This document shows, in pieces, positions 21,556 through 22,954 of a stretch of DNA of 22,954 nucleotides. The DNA is taken from positions 1 through 22,954 of the forward strand of contig URVL01000020.1 of assembly GCA_900551265.1 (NCBI GenBank), read 5' to 3'. The DNA is from an uncultured Eubacteriales bacterium. GTDB lineage: Bacteria > Bacillota > Clostridia > Oscillospirales > QAMX01. A program made the translations under genes and the position numbers. Below the pieces are notes generated by a model. That model saw only the letters and a program-made list of their open reading frames with translations, did not search any database and was not told the DNA's origin. Position 1 is the first letter of the stretch. Every line of letters begins with the position of its first letter.

Positions 21556-22954
21556 TTATTCAATCGATTTGAGCGACTCCGCCATGTTGATCTTATCCAA
21601 CTTGATACGCATAAGCAAATTAACGCCCAGTGTAAAGAGGAACGTCAGTCCAAGGGAAAAGAGCATACTGAGTGGTTCAATCCGAATATCGAAGGAAATC
21701 ATATCAATCCGAATCTGATTCATCACGTAGAGATGCAGAAGTTTTCCAAGAACCAGCCCAATCAAAGCGCCCATGGCAGTGAGCAGAATATTTTCTCTGA
21801 ATACGTACGATGCCGTTTCATTTGCATAAAATCCCAAAACCTTGATCGTTGCGATCTCGCGAACACGTTCCGTAATATTAATATTCGTCAGATTGTAAAG
21901 TACGATGAGGGCCAGCATAGCCGCACAGAACACAATCAGCAGAACAATATAGTCAAGACTCGACATCATATTGACGATACGGCCGCGCAGATCCTCAACC
22001 ACTGTGACTGCGGCAACGCCATCCATGTCCATCACCTTCGCCGCAGAAGCACGGACATCCGTGCCATCCGTGACATTGACGTATGCTGTTTTATATTCCG
22101 GCACATAGCCCCATTGGTCAAGGCAAGTTTCAGAATTTACATAGACATAGTAAAATACATAGTTCTGGAATATGGCACTGACCTTCACCTCAAGCGACTG
22201 CATGTCGTTTGTACGCAGTGTCACCGTGTCCCCGACTGCAATGCCCAGGCGTTCTGCCAATGCATCACAGATAGCCACCTCTCCTGGCCCAGGATACGCA
22301 ATTTTTTCCCCTTCGTAATGCAAATCAATAAACGCGTCCAGTCCACCGTCTGACACAACCATATTGACGGATTTTGTCTCGTCCTCTCCCAAAAGATCCA
22401 ATGTGCTCTCATTCAGGAACGTACATTCCTGAATCGTACCGCCACCCGTCTCCAGGAGTTTCGCCTCCGTATCTGCATCTGCGCCGTTTGAAAGCGTTAC
22501 GGAATAATCATAGAGCGAAATTTCATTAAACTGATAGTCGGCAACGTTCTTAATGGAATCCCGAATACCAAATCCCGTAACAAGCAGCGCCGTACAACCG
22601 CTGATGCCAAGAATCATCATAATAAGACGTTTTTTGTAACGGAATATATTGCGGATAGAAACCTTGTGCAAAAATTTCATGTGATTCCAAATAAAGGGAA
22701 TTCGTTCCAACAAAACGCGTTTTCCGCTTTTTGGCGCTTTAGGGCGCATCAATTCTGCCGGCACGTCAGCTAATTCGCTGCGGCATGCAAACCACGTCGC
22801 ACCCAACGCACAGAACATAAAAGCCGCCACCATCCAGACCGCCAGTCCGTTATCAAAAACCAAAATAATATCTGCGAAGCCATACATAATGTCATAGACG
22901 GAACACAACACCGTAGGAAATACAATGGAGCAGCCAACAAATCCAACAACGCAG
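21556..22954 (-). CDS. FtsX/MacB-type ABC transporter permease, C-terminal part (cut by window edge)
   Basis: Membrane part of an ABC system that moves lipids, peptides or drugs, or signals across the envelope, rather than importing nutrients. The frame is open to the right edge: codons before the GTG at 22911 continue through a hydrophobic stretch, so that GTG is not the start. Visible parts are two membrane helices, an RNIFRYKKRLIMMILGISG hinge (the usual motif before the second half), a large outside domain, and three terminal helices with TNINITERVREIATIKVLG, typical of FtsX-like permeases. The protein ends MAESLKSIE. The second half matches the long, two-FtsX-unit permeases of Clostridia. 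The partner ATPase should lie beyond the edge. No link to the sugar genes is evident. Confidence 0.9.
   Translation of the reverse strand, partial: CVVGFVGCSIVFPTVLCSVYDIMYGFADIILVFDNGLAVWMVAAFMFCALGATWFACRSELADVPAELMRPKAPKSGKRVLLERIPFIWNHMKFLHKVSIRNIFRYKKRLIMMILGISGCTALLVTGFGIRDSIKNVADYQFNEISLYDYSVTLSNGADADTEAKLLETGGGTIQECTFLNESTLDLLGEDETKSVNMVVSDGGLDAFIDLHYEGEKIAYPGPGEVAICDALAERLGIAVGDTVTLRTNDMQSLEVKVSAIFQNYVFYYVYVNSETCLDQWGYVPEYKTAYVNVTDGTDVRASAAKVMDMDGVAAVTVVEDLRGRIVNMMSSLDYIVLLIVFCAAMLALIVLYNLTNINITERVREIATIKVLGFYANETASYVFRENILLTAMGALIGLVLGKLLHLYVMNQIRIDMISFDIRIEPLSMLFSLGLTFLFTLGVNLLMRIKLDKINMAESLKSIE

Noticed and set aside
21733..22353. Plus-strand reading frame of 206 codons opposite the permease gene
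   Set aside because: It is the complement of a well-supported coding frame, has no ribosome binding site and no recognisable domain.

Overview
The window looks like chromosomal DNA of a Gram-positive anaerobe of the class Clostridia, possibly a gut or other fibre-degrading member. The evidence is the Firmicutes-type L21-Prp-L27 operon with the extended, Prp-cleaved L27, a CD1247-type zinc-ribbon protein behind EF-P, a YwnA/YwnB-like Rrf2-reductase pair, strong AGGAGG ribosome binding sites, and lipoproteins with AC-type lipoboxes. I see no tRNA, rRNA, CRISPR array, insertion sequence or phage module. Genus-level placement is not possible from what I can see.

Layout. Positions 1-2640: a truncated RluA-family pseudouridine synthase on the minus strand diverges from efp, a zinc-ribbon protein and a cupin, which form one operon ending in a terminator. 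An autonomous XRE regulator plus four-helix membrane protein cassette follows. Positions 2640-4420: a gene-poor stretch, then a YwnB-like NAD(P)-binding protein and its YwnA-like Rrf2 regulator. Three inverted repeats of the form TTGTAA-N9-TTACAA lie in their two promoters. Positions 4420-9810, all minus strand: dacF, a small P-loop ATPase, a single-pass membrane protein, then rplU-prp-rpmA behind a consensus promoter and an L21-type leader, a terminator, a DUF2087 protein and obg.

Positions 9850-12800, mainly plus strand: mtaB, a small YtxH-like protein on the opposite strand, and a DUF1015 protein. Positions 12800-13760: a structured leader, a broken gene (probably DUF2441) and an unexplained spacer with competing hairpins. 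Then comes a cation-efflux transporter. Positions 14930-21540 are a carbohydrate region: a GH10 xylanase lipoprotein and a sugar isomerase/epimerase-like protein run leftward, a Gfo/Idh/MocA oxidoreductase runs rightward from the same intergenic region, then a cytosolic Cu/Zn superoxide dismutase, and a stand-alone solute-binding lipoprotein. The right edge cuts an FtsX/MacB-type permease.

How they work together. The left and centre hold translation and cell-wall housekeeping (EF-P, L21, L27, Prp, Obg, MtaB, RluA, DacF). The right holds secreted xylan breakdown, sugar capture and sugar redox/isomer conversion, controlled from a divergent promoter region with a 7-bp-arm palindrome. Most gene boundaries are marked by strong intrinsic hairpins. 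I found no clearly novel multi-gene system. The best leads are the three-site Rrf2 operator set, the leader ahead of the broken DUF2441-like gene, and the divergent sugar operator.
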